64,000 nucleotides of DNA. Origin: Candidatus Sulfopaludibacter sp. SbA3. Its GTDB lineage: Bacteria; Acidobacteriota; Terriglobia; Bryobacterales; Bryobacteraceae. The DNA is taken from positions 62,001 through 126,000 of the forward strand of contig CAMDED010000002.1 in assembly GCA_945893365.1 (NCBI GenBank). Direction: 5' to 3'. Positions within the stretch are counted from its first letter, which is position 1; each line of letters begins with the position of its first letter. The notes below the pieces were generated by a model, which did no database searches, was not told the origin of the DNA, and saw only the letters and a list, made by a program, of their open reading frames with translations. Below, piece by piece: positions 1 through 7,815 of this stretch. Both the position numbers and the translations under genes were made by a program.

Positions 1-299
1 TGTGGGGCGGGGAATTCGGCAGGACGCCGACCGCGCAGGGCTCGGATGGGCGCGACCACAACCCGGAAGCCTTCACGATGTGGATGGCCGGCGGCGGCGT
101 CAAAGCGGGCCTTCAATACGGCGCAACCGACGATTACGGCTACTATTCCATGGTGAACAAGGTCCACTTCCACGATCTCCACGCAACGATTCTGCACCTC
201 ATGGGGATGGATCACAAGCGGCTGACCTATCGCTATGCCGGCCGCGACTTCCGCCTCACCGACGTTCACGGGGAAGTGGTTCGAGACATTCTGGCGTAG
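1..299 (+). CDS. DUF1501 family protein, C-terminal part
   Basis: Only the last ~98 residues lie in the window; the frame is open from base 3. It carries the C-terminal DUF1501 signature: GEFGRTP, then HNPEAFT, then MAGGGVK, then a histidine-rich stretch ([14 protein letters not shown]). DUF1501 proteins are secreted members of the alkaline phosphatase/sulfatase-like fold group, usually Tat-exported and abundant in Planctomycetes and Acidobacteria, often next to DUF1553/DUF1549 cytochrome-like genes. The substrate is unknown. The family call rests on these motifs; no function beyond it is claimed. Confidence 0.85.
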   Translation, partial: WGGEFGRTPTAQGSDGRDHNPEAFTMWMAGGGVKAGLQYGATDDYGYYSMVNKVHFHDLHATILHLMGMDHKRLTYRYAGRDFRLTDVHGEVVRDILA

Positions 300-336
300 C
301 TGGCGACGCCGGTCGGCGATTTTTACCCAGGGGATA

Positions 337-365
337 TTGACAGAGCAATATTAGCCGGGTAAAAT
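337..365 (+). promoter_or_regulatory. Near-consensus sigma-70 promoter, apparently leaderless
   Basis: TTGACA at 337-342, a 17-nt spacer, and TAAAAT at 360-365. The ATG of the downstream DUF2239 gene starts at 373, seven bases after the -10 box, which is where transcription would begin. No Shine-Dalgarno sequence can fit, so the mRNA is predicted to be leaderless. Confidence 0.7.
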
Positions 366-372
366 CTAGCGT

Positions 373-978
373 ATGGAAGAGGAACGAACCTACACCGCAT
401 TCGAGGGCCAAACTCTCATCGCCTCAGGTCCGATTGAGGCCATGCTCCCAATCGCGAAGGCGAGGTTTGATGAGAACGAGAGCGTTCTTTTCCTCGTTTT
501 CGAGGACCAGAGCGGCCGGCAGGTGGACTTCGACCTTCGGGGCGCCTTGACCGAGGTCGTGGCGCGCGCTTTGCCGCCGCGGTCCCGATCCGGGCCAGGC
601 CGTCCGAAGCTGGGGGTAGTCTCACGGGAAGTCTCGCTGCTTCCCCGCCACTGGGCTTGGCTTGAGGAACAACCGAATGGGGCGTCGGCGGCGCTCCGCC
701 GACTTGTCGATCAGGCGAGAAAGCGGGAGCCCGGCGAGCAGCGCGCGCGTCTGGCGACGGAGGCGGCAGGCCGAATTATGTCCGCTGTGGCAGGGAACCT
801 TCCCGGCTATGAGGAAGCAACCCGCGCACTCTACGCTGCGAACCGCGCAGGCTTTGAGGATCTGGTTCTGCACTGGCCTCACGATATTCGGGACTACATC
901 CGGCGAGGGGCCGAGGACGCCTTCCGTTACAAGGACGGCTCCCGCGAAGTCTCGCCAGACTGCCTGAATGGGGTGTAG
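373..978 (+). CDS. DUF2239 family protein
   Basis: 201 residues. The protein matches the DUF2239 (COG3644) pattern: an N-terminal segment TYTAFEG followed by a FEDQSGRQVDFDLRG block, a basic SGPGRPKLGV linker, then a helical half with the LLPRHWAWLEEQ and GGASAALRRLV-like block (here NGASAALRRLVDQAR) and a C-terminal stretch ending near a YIRRG motif. The GRPKLGVV segment resembles linkers in DNA-associated proteins, but the family has no established function. It stands alone, with its own promoter directly abutting the ATG. The start is fixed by that promoter and by homology beginning at the TYTAFEG segment. Confidence 0.75.
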   Translation: MEEERTYTAFEGQTLIASGPIEAMLPIAKARFDENESVLFLVFEDQSGRQVDFDLRGALTEVVARALPPRSRSGPGRPKLGVVSREVSLLPRHWAWLEEQPNGASAALRRLVDQARKREPGEQRARLATEAAGRIMSAVAGNLPGYEEATRALYAANRAGFEDLVLHWPHDIRDYIRRGAEDAFRYKDGSREVSPDCLNGV

Positions 979-1376
979 GCGAGCCTCTCGCAAACCAGCC
1001 GTATCCGGTGAGACCGGCGCCTCCCGAGCTTTACGGATTGGATAAACCCATCGTCGACAACTTCGGCGCCGGTGTTCGCAGTCGCCGAGCCTGGCGCGCC
1101 GCGGCGCTATTGTATCCTTGATCGCCCATGGTCAGACGACCGCACGACGCCACTAATCCGTCGCGCTCATCCGTCGAAATCCGCTCGATAACTCATCGGC
1201 GAGCGAGTAGCCTGAACATGGGCCAGTGGGCTCAGCAGATGCTGAAGTTGGCAAGCCGCGTGCTCTTGATAAGACTCCTGTCAAAGGTAAGTCGTTGCCC
1301 AAAAGCCCCAGAGATATTTCCAGGTACTGCCTATGTGGGCGGCAATCCGCGGTAACGGTTAAGGAACCATTTAGCG
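979..1376 (+). other. Intergenic region, no gene recognised
   Basis: About 400 bases without a credible coding frame. Short open frames are present but have no recognisable motifs or ribosome-binding sites. An AAGGA just upstream of 1377 is a plausible ribosome-binding site for the next gene. Nothing else could be assigned. Confidence 0.5.
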
Positions 1377-1793
1377 ATGAAATGCATGCTGATCTTAATG
1401 CTCGCGGTCCCGGCCGTGGTTGGCCAAACGGGAAGAACTGGCATTAACGGCCAGGTGACGCTCTCCGGAAGCGATGCCGGCATAAGCGGCGCGACCATTG
1501 CCGCCAGCGGGTCGCAAGGCGGCACCGCCATTACGGACGCGAAGGGCAGGTACTCATTACGCGGCATGGCAGCCGGCGCCAGCGATACCGTTACGGCCTC
1601 GAAGAGCGGATACGAACTCAGCGGCGCGCGGAGCTTTACGAACCTTGCCGCCAATCGGACCGCCAGCTTTGCCGCCACACCATCGCTCAGCATCAATGGC
1701 GGGTCGAACAGCGCTCAGGTTGCGCCCTTGACTAACGTTTCGCTGGCGTTCAACCTTTTCGACCAACCCAATGGGGCCAACAACATCGCCTGA
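1377..1793 (+). CDS. Secreted carboxypeptidase-regulatory-like domain protein, N-terminal part (ends at in-frame TGA)
   Basis: 138 residues. A signal peptide (KCMLILMLAVPAVVGQ) is followed by a carboxypeptidase-regulatory-like beta-sandwich: SGSDAGISGATIAASG, TDAKGRYSLRGM, then a G-Y-hydrophobic end. The frame stops at TGA 1791-1793, but the same frame continues without another stop to 3638, and codons after the stop (beginning AQYYFADSLG) read on as secreted-protein sequence. This fragment and the next entry are therefore almost certainly one gene, 1377-3638, interrupted by a single TGA (TGG to TGA mutation, sequencing error or, less likely, readthrough). RBS AAGGA lies about 11 bases upstream. 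Confidence 0.7.
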   Translation: MKCMLILMLAVPAVVGQTGRTGINGQVTLSGSDAGISGATIAASGSQGGTAITDAKGRYSLRGMAAGASDTVTASKSGYELSGARSFTNLAANRTASFAATPSLSINGGSNSAQVAPLTNVSLAFNLFDQPNGANNIA

Positions 1794-1817
1794 GCGCAGT
1801 ATTATTTTGCGGATAGT

Positions 1818-3638
1818 TTGGGGACTCCCCATTGCTACGGGAACTGGGGGCGGCCCAACGGCCTCAATCTCTATGGCGGGAACACCGGGGTGGCATGGGG
1901 TTTCAACATGAACCAGAGCGACAGCTTCTGCACCGTTTCGCTTGCCTCCATCGCGAATTCTTCGAGCGATCCGTCGGCAGTCACGGCCCTCCTGAACGTG
2001 ATCTTCAGTCCGGGGCTTGGCGGCATATACACAGTCCTAACGCAAATCAACTACGGTTCGGGGTATGCTGGTCCCTGGGAGGCCTTGGGGACGCTGATCA
2101 TCGAGCCCGGACGAGTCACGATCGGCGGCCACGCGGCCGCCTTAGGCTATCCGCTCGTTGGGGCTACAATAGCGTTAAGCGGCTCGCACTCGGCCGCCAC
2201 AACGACGGATAGCTCAGGCGCTTATTCGTTTGTGCAGCCGGCGGGCGGAAATTATACGATCACGCCTAGCCACGGTGGTCTGGTGTTTGCACCTTTGTTT
2301 CTTTCCTGGAATAACCTGACGGCGAACCAGACTGCCGACTTTACGGCGCTTCCTTTCGACTACCATGAAGGGTCTGGCCCGCCGACTCTACCGACCTCGT
2401 TCACAGCGCCCGACCCTGTCCTCACGTGCGACGACATTTCGGGCGTTTGGAAGGAAACGGACAATGTTGGAAACACCGTCGGCTGGGACCTAACGCAAAC
2501 CGGCACTTCGATCGCCGGCCAGATGGAGTACGACGCCATCCGTCCTCCCGGTGTGTACTGCGGTAAGCTCCACTACGACGTAACCGGGTCGTACGACGGC
2601 AGTTCCCTTTCCTATTCCCTTACGGCGACGATACGTGGCTCTGGGAATGACGATTGCGGCCTGCCAGTCCTCGCGAAGCGGTTTACGGAGACGATTACGC
2701 TTTCCGGCCGAGCCTGCGGTACCGGTTCAGCCCAGTATGAGTATAGCAATCCGTCATCAGCGGGCGGCAGCCTACCACTGATGAGGAAAGGCCTTTCAAG
2801 CATCTCCCGGGCGGAGCGAGACAACCCAAGCTCTCCGGTGGCGGCTAGCTGTCCGCAGGCGACTCCTCCGGCGTCTGCTGAGATCGGGACGCCACGGCCG
2901 CACGACGCCCAGGGATCAACAACCTGGGCAACCATTTCCCCGCGTTTCACTGTGCAGTACTCCTCGTACATTCCCGTCGACCACATCACCGGGCCAACCC
3001 CCTGTCTGGCGGCCTATCCGTTTGGTTTGAAAACTTACAAGGGTGATGCCTTTCGAGGTACTTACCGGACAACCGAGTCTCTGTTGATTATTCCGGGCGC
3101 CCAGAAATACGGCCCCGTGTTCGCGCGCGGCGGCCCTACGCGAAACTACCAGATCCCAAGCTCCCCGGCAAACGGCTCCGGCGCGAATCTCTCGTCTGCG
3201 CCGATCGGCGACCCCTGGAATGGTCCCTACACTGGAGCGGATGAGGACGAACGGCGGAACGACTGCCATCTCTGGAATGACAAGGGCGAGTCTCCCAGCT
3301 CCGAGATGCGCGGTGTGAGTGTGACTTTCGGCAAGCCTGTCACACAGGTCAACCTGTACGGGGCGGGCGCCGACCCCCTGGAACCGAGTCTGGCAGGGCA
3401 AGTCGGGATAAAGTGGAACTTGACTATATCACTGGACACCGCCGATGCCGCGAATCCAAAGGCTTGGGTCAGCGGAGGCACAGCGACGTGCTATCCGGCG
3501 CACATCGTGAAAGTAAACGGAACCAAGGTCTTTGAGGCACCGCCATCCGAGAACAATCTAGCCTATCTTACTCGCTGTCTCATCGGCTCCGGGTCGCCGG
3601 TTTCCCCTTCCATGCCGGTAGCTGTGCCGGCGCACTAG
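1818..3638 (+). CDS. Secreted carboxypeptidase-regulatory-like domain protein, C-terminal part (same frame as 1377 gene)
   Basis: 606 residues from the first ATG after the TGA at 1791, in the same frame as the preceding fragment. A second regulatory-like sandwich (GYPLVGATIALSGS, TDSSGAYSFVQP, LTANQTADFTA) closely resembles the first domain, including the shared 'NLxANxTAxF' ending. It is followed by a lipocalin-like beta segment (DDISGVWKETDNVG, WDLTQTGTSIAGQM) and a ~250-residue C-terminal region with no recognised family. No signal peptide and no good RBS precede this ATG, so independent translation would give a cytoplasmic protein of a plainly extracellular type. The product is probably a pseudogene half, or the C-terminus of a 753-residue exported protein if the TGA is an error. 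Confidence 0.6.
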   Translation: MGTPHCYGNWGRPNGLNLYGGNTGVAWGFNMNQSDSFCTVSLASIANSSSDPSAVTALLNVIFSPGLGGIYTVLTQINYGSGYAGPWEALGTLIIEPGRVTIGGHAAALGYPLVGATIALSGSHSAATTTDSSGAYSFVQPAGGNYTITPSHGGLVFAPLFLSWNNLTANQTADFTALPFDYHEGSGPPTLPTSFTAPDPVLTCDDISGVWKETDNVGNTVGWDLTQTGTSIAGQMEYDAIRPPGVYCGKLHYDVTGSYDGSSLSYSLTATIRGSGNDDCGLPVLAKRFTETITLSGRACGTGSAQYEYSNPSSAGGSLPLMRKGLSSISRAERDNPSSPVAASCPQATPPASAEIGTPRPHDAQGSTTWATISPRFTVQYSSYIPVDHITGPTPCLAAYPFGLKTYKGDAFRGTYRTTESLLIIPGAQKYGPVFARGGPTRNYQIPSSPANGSGANLSSAPIGDPWNGPYTGADEDERRNDCHLWNDKGESPSSEMRGVSVTFGKPVTQVNLYGAGADPLEPSLAGQVGIKWNLTISLDTADAANPKAWVSGGTATCYPAHIVKVNGTKVFEAPPSENNLAYLTRCLIGSGSPVSPSMPVAVPAH

Positions 3639-3668
3639 CGGAAATGAAGTCATAAAGGGAGATTGAAG

Positions 3669-4472
3669 ATGAAGCTTTGGTTGCTCGTTGTCGGCATATC
3701 TTTGACTACCGCCCAGGGCTGCGCGTCGGAGGAGCGGATTCGCGCGTTGCTTCGCTCTATGGCGGATGGTGGCCCAGTACCTACTGAGAAAGTGTTCTAC
3801 GCCACGGTCGATGCAGACTATATCGGTCAACTTTCCCCAGACAGCGTGAAAGCGTTCCTGCCGTTGGCGCAAAAATTGTTGCAGGATCCACGGCCGGAAG
3901 CACGAAATTACGGGCTAACGTGTTTTCTAGCGGTCACGCTACGCCGCTTCCTCGATAGTGAGGTTTTGCTGGAGCCGTATGTCCCGGACCTCCTGAGAAT
4001 AGCCGATGACCGCGCGAGCCCGCTTCAGAATGAGGCGCGGTATGTATTGGGCCACACGCAGCCAAAGATATCCCCCAAAACGCTGGAGTACTTGGCGGCT
4101 CACTTGACGGACAAGGACAACACACCCGGAGAAACAGGTGCGATGGCGTGCGCACTGCTGAAGGACGGATCCGACCCTTTGAAGCATGACGTGATTGCAT
4201 TTGTGCGGACGCAAGACAAGCCCGAAGTGATAAAGGAGGTCCTGAAGTGCTTCCGCCTGCTACGAATCAAGAAGACGGCCGATACTCTCTCGTTAATCGG
4301 CTACGGCCTTGATAGTCCGGATGTGTGGGTTCGTCGAAGAGCGCTGGAAGCGGTAGCCGACCTGTCGCTGGTGGAGCGTTCCGAGTTCCTGGCGCAGTTG
4401 AACCGCCTGGCCACCGACACAAAGGAGCCCACCGAGATCCGGTCGGCGGCTGAGGAAGCGTTGAAGAAATGA
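3669..4472 (+). CDS. Secreted HEAT-repeat-like protein
   Basis: 267 residues. An AAAGGGA sequence at 3654-3660 lies eight bases before ATG 3669; an in-frame TTG at 3663 is too close to it, so 3669 is preferred. A signal peptide (KLWLLVVGISLTTAQG) precedes about 240 residues of alpha-helical HEAT-like repeats: paired helices ending in patterns such as ARNYGLTCFLAV, NEARYVLGHTQ, ETGAMACALLKD, VRRRALEAVADLS, EIRSAAEEALKK. HEAT repeats are protein-interaction scaffolds; no enzymatic residues are seen. It lies 30 bases downstream of the interrupted surface protein and may be co-transcribed with it. The partner is unknown. Confidence 0.65.
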   Translation: MKLWLLVVGISLTTAQGCASEERIRALLRSMADGGPVPTEKVFYATVDADYIGQLSPDSVKAFLPLAQKLLQDPRPEARNYGLTCFLAVTLRRFLDSEVLLEPYVPDLLRIADDRASPLQNEARYVLGHTQPKISPKTLEYLAAHLTDKDNTPGETGAMACALLKDGSDPLKHDVIAFVRTQDKPEVIKEVLKCFRLLRIKKTADTLSLIGYGLDSPDVWVRRRALEAVADLSLVERSEFLAQLNRLATDTKEPTEIRSAAEEALKK

Positions 4473-4598
4473 AGTGCGCCGTGCATTGCCGTGTTGAGTG
4501 AAATCGAGCCGGAAGGCAGAAGTAGCTGAACGGCTTCGCTCGCGGCGCTTCGGGCGGTGGTCATATCTCGTGAAAGTCGCGATTCGATTGAGGTGACT

Positions 4599-5030
4599 AT
4601 GAAGCTCGCCACTTACGCTCTGATCTCCTCGGTTTGCCTGTGCCCGGCTTGTGGTCAGATCGCCCAGTCCCACCCCGAGTACTGCGGAATTCGCGGAGGC
4701 GTCAGCCCTCCCCTGCTGGACATTTCCGCGACAATCGATCAGACGGATGGTCACCCTGTGCTGTACCTCGGCCGGGGCAGCTCCGCAACCGCATTGCGCC
4801 TGCCCGGCTATTGGATAACCGGGATCGCGGAGGTCTGCCCGCTATCGGACGGGCGGCTGGTAGTCTTTGCGGATTTCGGGGGCACGGACGTCCACATCGT
4901 CGACAGAATGAAGTCGTCCGTCGTGGACTCGTTCACCACGTATTTCCGGCGATGTCTAGGGATGGACGATGGATTGTTTACAAGAAGTTCTATCCACTGC
5001 ACGGAGTGGAGGCAACCGAAGAGCTATTGG
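4599..5030 (+). pseudogene. Truncated, frameshifted secreted protein (unknown family)
   Basis: The reading frame starts at ATG 4599 with a signal peptide (KLATYALISSVCLCP) and runs in frame to about 4945, after which coding sense moves to the +2 frame: PAMSRDGRWIVYKKFYP and HGVEATEEL are PD40-like in character. The plus-strand coding then ends at about 5030, where it meets coding of a different gene on the opposite strand. The gene thus carries at least one frameshift and has lost its 3' part. An earlier in-frame ATG at 4557 lacks a signal-peptide context and is not preferred. Confidence 0.6.
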
Positions 5031-5698
5031 ACCTTCCAGGCCCTTTTCGCGAGCGGACGCCGGGCGCAGGGCGGTCATCTTGCCCTTGCCGCTCAGATCG
5101 AGTTCGAAGCTGCCATCCGGACTCGGAGTCGGCACGAGCAGCGATGGCCGCGCGCCCGAGAAGTGGCTCAGTATGAATTTGCCGGCTTTGAACGATCCGG
5201 TGAGGGCGCCGGTAATCACCGTCGACTCTCCGGATCGCGGCGTAAACATCCGCGCCATTCTGGCGGACGATGAGCCTCCACGCCGATTCTCCCTTGGGCT
5301 ACTTCACGCCCACTTCCCAGAGACCGCCGATGGGCGGGACTTCGGAGGCTGGGCTCGAACCCGCGACATGCCGCACGGTCTTGAAAGGATCGAGGCCGCG
5401 TGAGGATCGGCCATACCGGCCCTCGATCCTACCCTCTTGAACGGTTGCTTCCAGGCGCGTCGTGTAATGATCGAAAGCGAGCGTCGGCCGGCCGTCTTTC
5501 AAGCTGCCGCTGGTAGAGGTCGCCTTTTCGTCGCCATTGAAGAACCAGCCCTTCACCGAATCGCCTTCACCGGCGAACTCGATACGAAAGGGAATCTCCG
5601 CCTGGTTGATTACGGCAGTCGCATCCCAGAGACCCGAAGCCGATTGCGCCCATGCCAAGTAGCGGCGAGCAGAAGAAACGATGGGAACTTCGTAACAT
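5030..5698 (-). pseudogene. TlpA/redoxin-family thiol-disulfide protein remnant (N-terminal half only)
   Basis: Read on the minus strand: a broken signal peptide (about 5696-5660, TKFPSFLLLAA in one frame), then SGLWDATAVINQ, IEFAGEGDSVKGWFFNGDE and LFDPFK-like blocks down to GLWEVGVK, a TAG stop at 5301-5299, then in the same frame GESAWRLIVRQNGADV, a one-base insertion near 5221, and ALTGSFKAGKFILSHFSGARP to about 5040. These blocks match, from memory, the N-terminal non-catalytic region of acidobacterial TlpA-like redoxins; the redoxin domain with its CxxC is absent because the sequence is cut at about 5030. Two frameshifts, one stop and one truncation make this a dead gene. Confidence 0.6.
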
Positions 5699-5834
5699 AC
5701 CCCATTGCGTGACTTGTCATTCGACTACACTAGCGAGGTCTTCTACCTCAAACCGGCCAGCGTAGGGGCAGCGGTATTTCGTGGAATTTCGACTATTCGA
5801 GTATACCCGAATTGCTGAAGGAGAGAGAGTTTTG

Positions 5835-5867
5835 GGTAGTGCGCTAAATCACAACTAGCGCACTACC
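5835..5867. repeat. 11-bp perfect inverted repeat
   Basis: GGTAGTGCGCT (5835-5845) and its exact reverse complement (5857-5867) are separated by an 11-nt loop. There is no U-tract on either side, so it is not a standard intrinsic terminator. It lies 160 bases beyond the stop of the minus-strand SpoIIE-type gene. It could be an mRNA 3' stabilising hairpin or a protein-binding palindrome. Nothing else was found between 5699 and 6027. Confidence 0.6.
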
Positions 5868-6027
5868 GAGTTCTGGAAGACCCGCGACACCACCGATTAC
5901 GTGGATTGGAGCGCGGCCTAGGATGAAGATCTTTCCGCCGAGCGCGTGGCCCGCGAGCGTCACTCCACCGGCGCCGCTTGGCCGGAGAGACAAGCTTGGC
6001 AGACCGCGCGGCCGCGGCCGCCAGCTC

Positions 6028-7512
6028 TTATCGAGACACATCGCCTCTCGGCTGGCTCGCGATGACGCTGTCATTCAAATCGACAACCACAACCGTCAGA
6101 TCGTCCTCTTGCCCTCGCCCCGCGCCGTACCCGGCCCAGCGTTCGAGATCGCCGAGCAGCGACGTGGCGAACTGGTCCGCGTTGGCCTTATCGCTCGCCG
6201 CCAGAATCTTCTGAAGGCGCTCGTCCCCGAATACTTCTTCCGAGCCGCTTGTCGCTTCAACCAGTCCATCGGTATACAGCAGGAAGCGGTCCGCTCCCGT
6301 GATCGGCCTTTCGACCGAGGTGTACTGAGCCATCGCGATCAAACCGAGAACAAGGCCGTTCTCCACCACGGACTCGACCGTTCGATCGCCTTTCCTGAAC
6401 CACAGAAGCGGCGGATGGCCGGCCGCGCCATAGCGGATTCGCCGCTCTTCGATGTCGATGAACAGGTACGCCGCGGTCACGAACTGACCTTGCAGCTTTC
6501 CGCACAGTGTTTGGTTCATACCGGCAAGGACCTTCGCCGGATCGTTCGCGTGAGGCAGTTGGGCCGAGATTGCAACCTTGACCATTGATGCGATCAGGGC
6601 TGCCGGCACGCCGTGCCCTGAAACATCCGCAATCAGGATGCCGAGGCGACGCTCATCCGGGCGGAGGAAATCGTAGAAGTCTCCGGCCACGGCGGACATG
6701 GGCAGGTAACGCGCCGCGATCGTGAGTCCCTGAAGTCGAGGGACGTCCCGAGGCAGGATGGACTCCTGGATCTGGCGAGCGAGCTTGAGCTCCCGATCGA
6801 GAGCCATCAGCCGCTCCTCGCGCTCCAGGGTGCGGGCCACGACCGCGCGTCCCAGCGCCGCGAGGAACACGGCGAAGCCCACTGGCTCCAAGTCCAAGCG
6901 CGCCGGCACGATATTCAGACCGGCCAGATTCCTCAGAACGACTGTGAACGAGAACGTGAGCGCGCCAAAGCGCAGGGCGCGGACGGATGAGTCGGAACCG
7001 CTCTGCCTGAACAGAGCGGCGATGAGGGCCAGGAATGCCGCGAGTACCAACACACTGTTGAGAGTGCGCAAAGATTCAGGCCGCCCGATGAGTTGGTCGG
7101 ACGCGATCGCCACTCCGGCGAAGGCCAGTTGAAATCGCACCAGCCATACAAGGACCGGACGCCAATTCGGAAATAGTTCCCGAAGAAACAGCAGCGCCGG
7201 CAGCGGAATCGTATAGGAGATGCTTGCGGCCGGATAGAACCAGTAATGATCCGGCAGGCCGGCGGCAAAACGGACCGTACCGCTCAGCATCAGCAACCGC
7301 GATCCAAACAGAACCGAGAACAGTCCGAACCAGAGCACGATCGGATCCCGGCCGCGAGTGCGCAACTGGAAAATCGCCGCCGCGCCGAATCCGAGCGCCA
7401 CAAACAATACACCAAGGGTTACGGCCAGGGAATCCTGTCGCAGCGCCGCTCGAACCTGTTCCTCGGAAAAGGCGGCGAAGGCGAGCATCAAACTCGAAGG
7501 GACGTTCCTCAC
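6028..7512 (-). CDS. Membrane-anchored PP2C-type (SpoIIE/RsbU) serine phosphatase
   Basis: 494 residues from a GTG at 7512 preceded by a GGGGAG sequence. The N-terminal ~220 residues contain about six hydrophobic segments like a 7TM sensor module. A coiled linker (EREERLMALDRELKLARQIQ) leads to the SpoIIE phosphatase: VAGDFYDF (metal-binding Asp), IADVSGHGVPAALIAS, GAAGHPPLLWF, FLLYTDGLVEA and QEDDLTVVVVDL. Family knowledge: RsbU/SpoIIE phosphatases dephosphorylate anti-anti-sigma factors in partner-switching cascades, so it likely senses a membrane signal and acts on an STAS protein not encoded in this window. Monocistronic; its 3' end is followed by a hairpin at 5835. Confidence 0.9.
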   Translation of the reverse strand: MRNVPSSLMLAFAAFSEEQVRAALRQDSLAVTLGVLFVALGFGAAAIFQLRTRGRDPIVLWFGLFSVLFGSRLLMLSGTVRFAAGLPDHYWFYPAASISYTIPLPALLFLRELFPNWRPVLVWLVRFQLAFAGVAIASDQLIGRPESLRTLNSVLVLAAFLALIAALFRQSGSDSSVRALRFGALTFSFTVVLRNLAGLNIVPARLDLEPVGFAVFLAALGRAVVARTLEREERLMALDRELKLARQIQESILPRDVPRLQGLTIAARYLPMSAVAGDFYDFLRPDERRLGILIADVSGHGVPAALIASMVKVAISAQLPHANDPAKVLAGMNQTLCGKLQGQFVTAAYLFIDIEERRIRYGAAGHPPLLWFRKGDRTVESVVENGLVLGLIAMAQYTSVERPITGADRFLLYTDGLVEATSGSEEVFGDERLQKILAASDKANADQFATSLLGDLERWAGYGAGRGQEDDLTVVVVDLNDSVIASQPRGDVSR

Positions 7513-7815
7513 CGATGAATGGGCTCCCCGGGGGTCCCATTGGCGGCAACGGTGTAAACTCTATAGACCCGTAACTTCCTGGAGTGCCCGTACGCCGATC
7601 GAGTCCTTTCCGTCCGGGAAAGGCAGCCACACGAGAGCAAGTTACTAACGTGCGGGTGCGAATGTCCTCGTGGCAAGAGTTCGGGATGGCGGATCAAGAA
7701 TGCCTTCTCCCGGTAATGATACCCGAGATTCTCCCGGTGCGCTCACTCCGGACCCACGAAAACGGGTAAGCGACGTGTTCACAGCCGCCGCAAGGGGGAA
7801 CTGTGGCCGTTCACC
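7513..7815. other. Intergenic region, no gene recognised
   Basis: About 300 bases between the start of the SpoIIE-type phosphatase and the end of the DUF4097 gene. Short open frames occur on both strands but none has a recognisable motif. It presumably holds the promoter of the phosphatase gene and the terminator of the stress operon; neither is clear. Confidence 0.5.

Noticed and set aside
2-340. A 112-codon frame at the window start
   Set aside because: Antiframe of the DUF1501 coding frame, which carries the family motifs.
5844-6074. Minus-strand frame of 76 codons after the SpoIIE-type gene
   Set aside because: Overlaps the phosphatase 3' end, no RBS and no recognised pattern.
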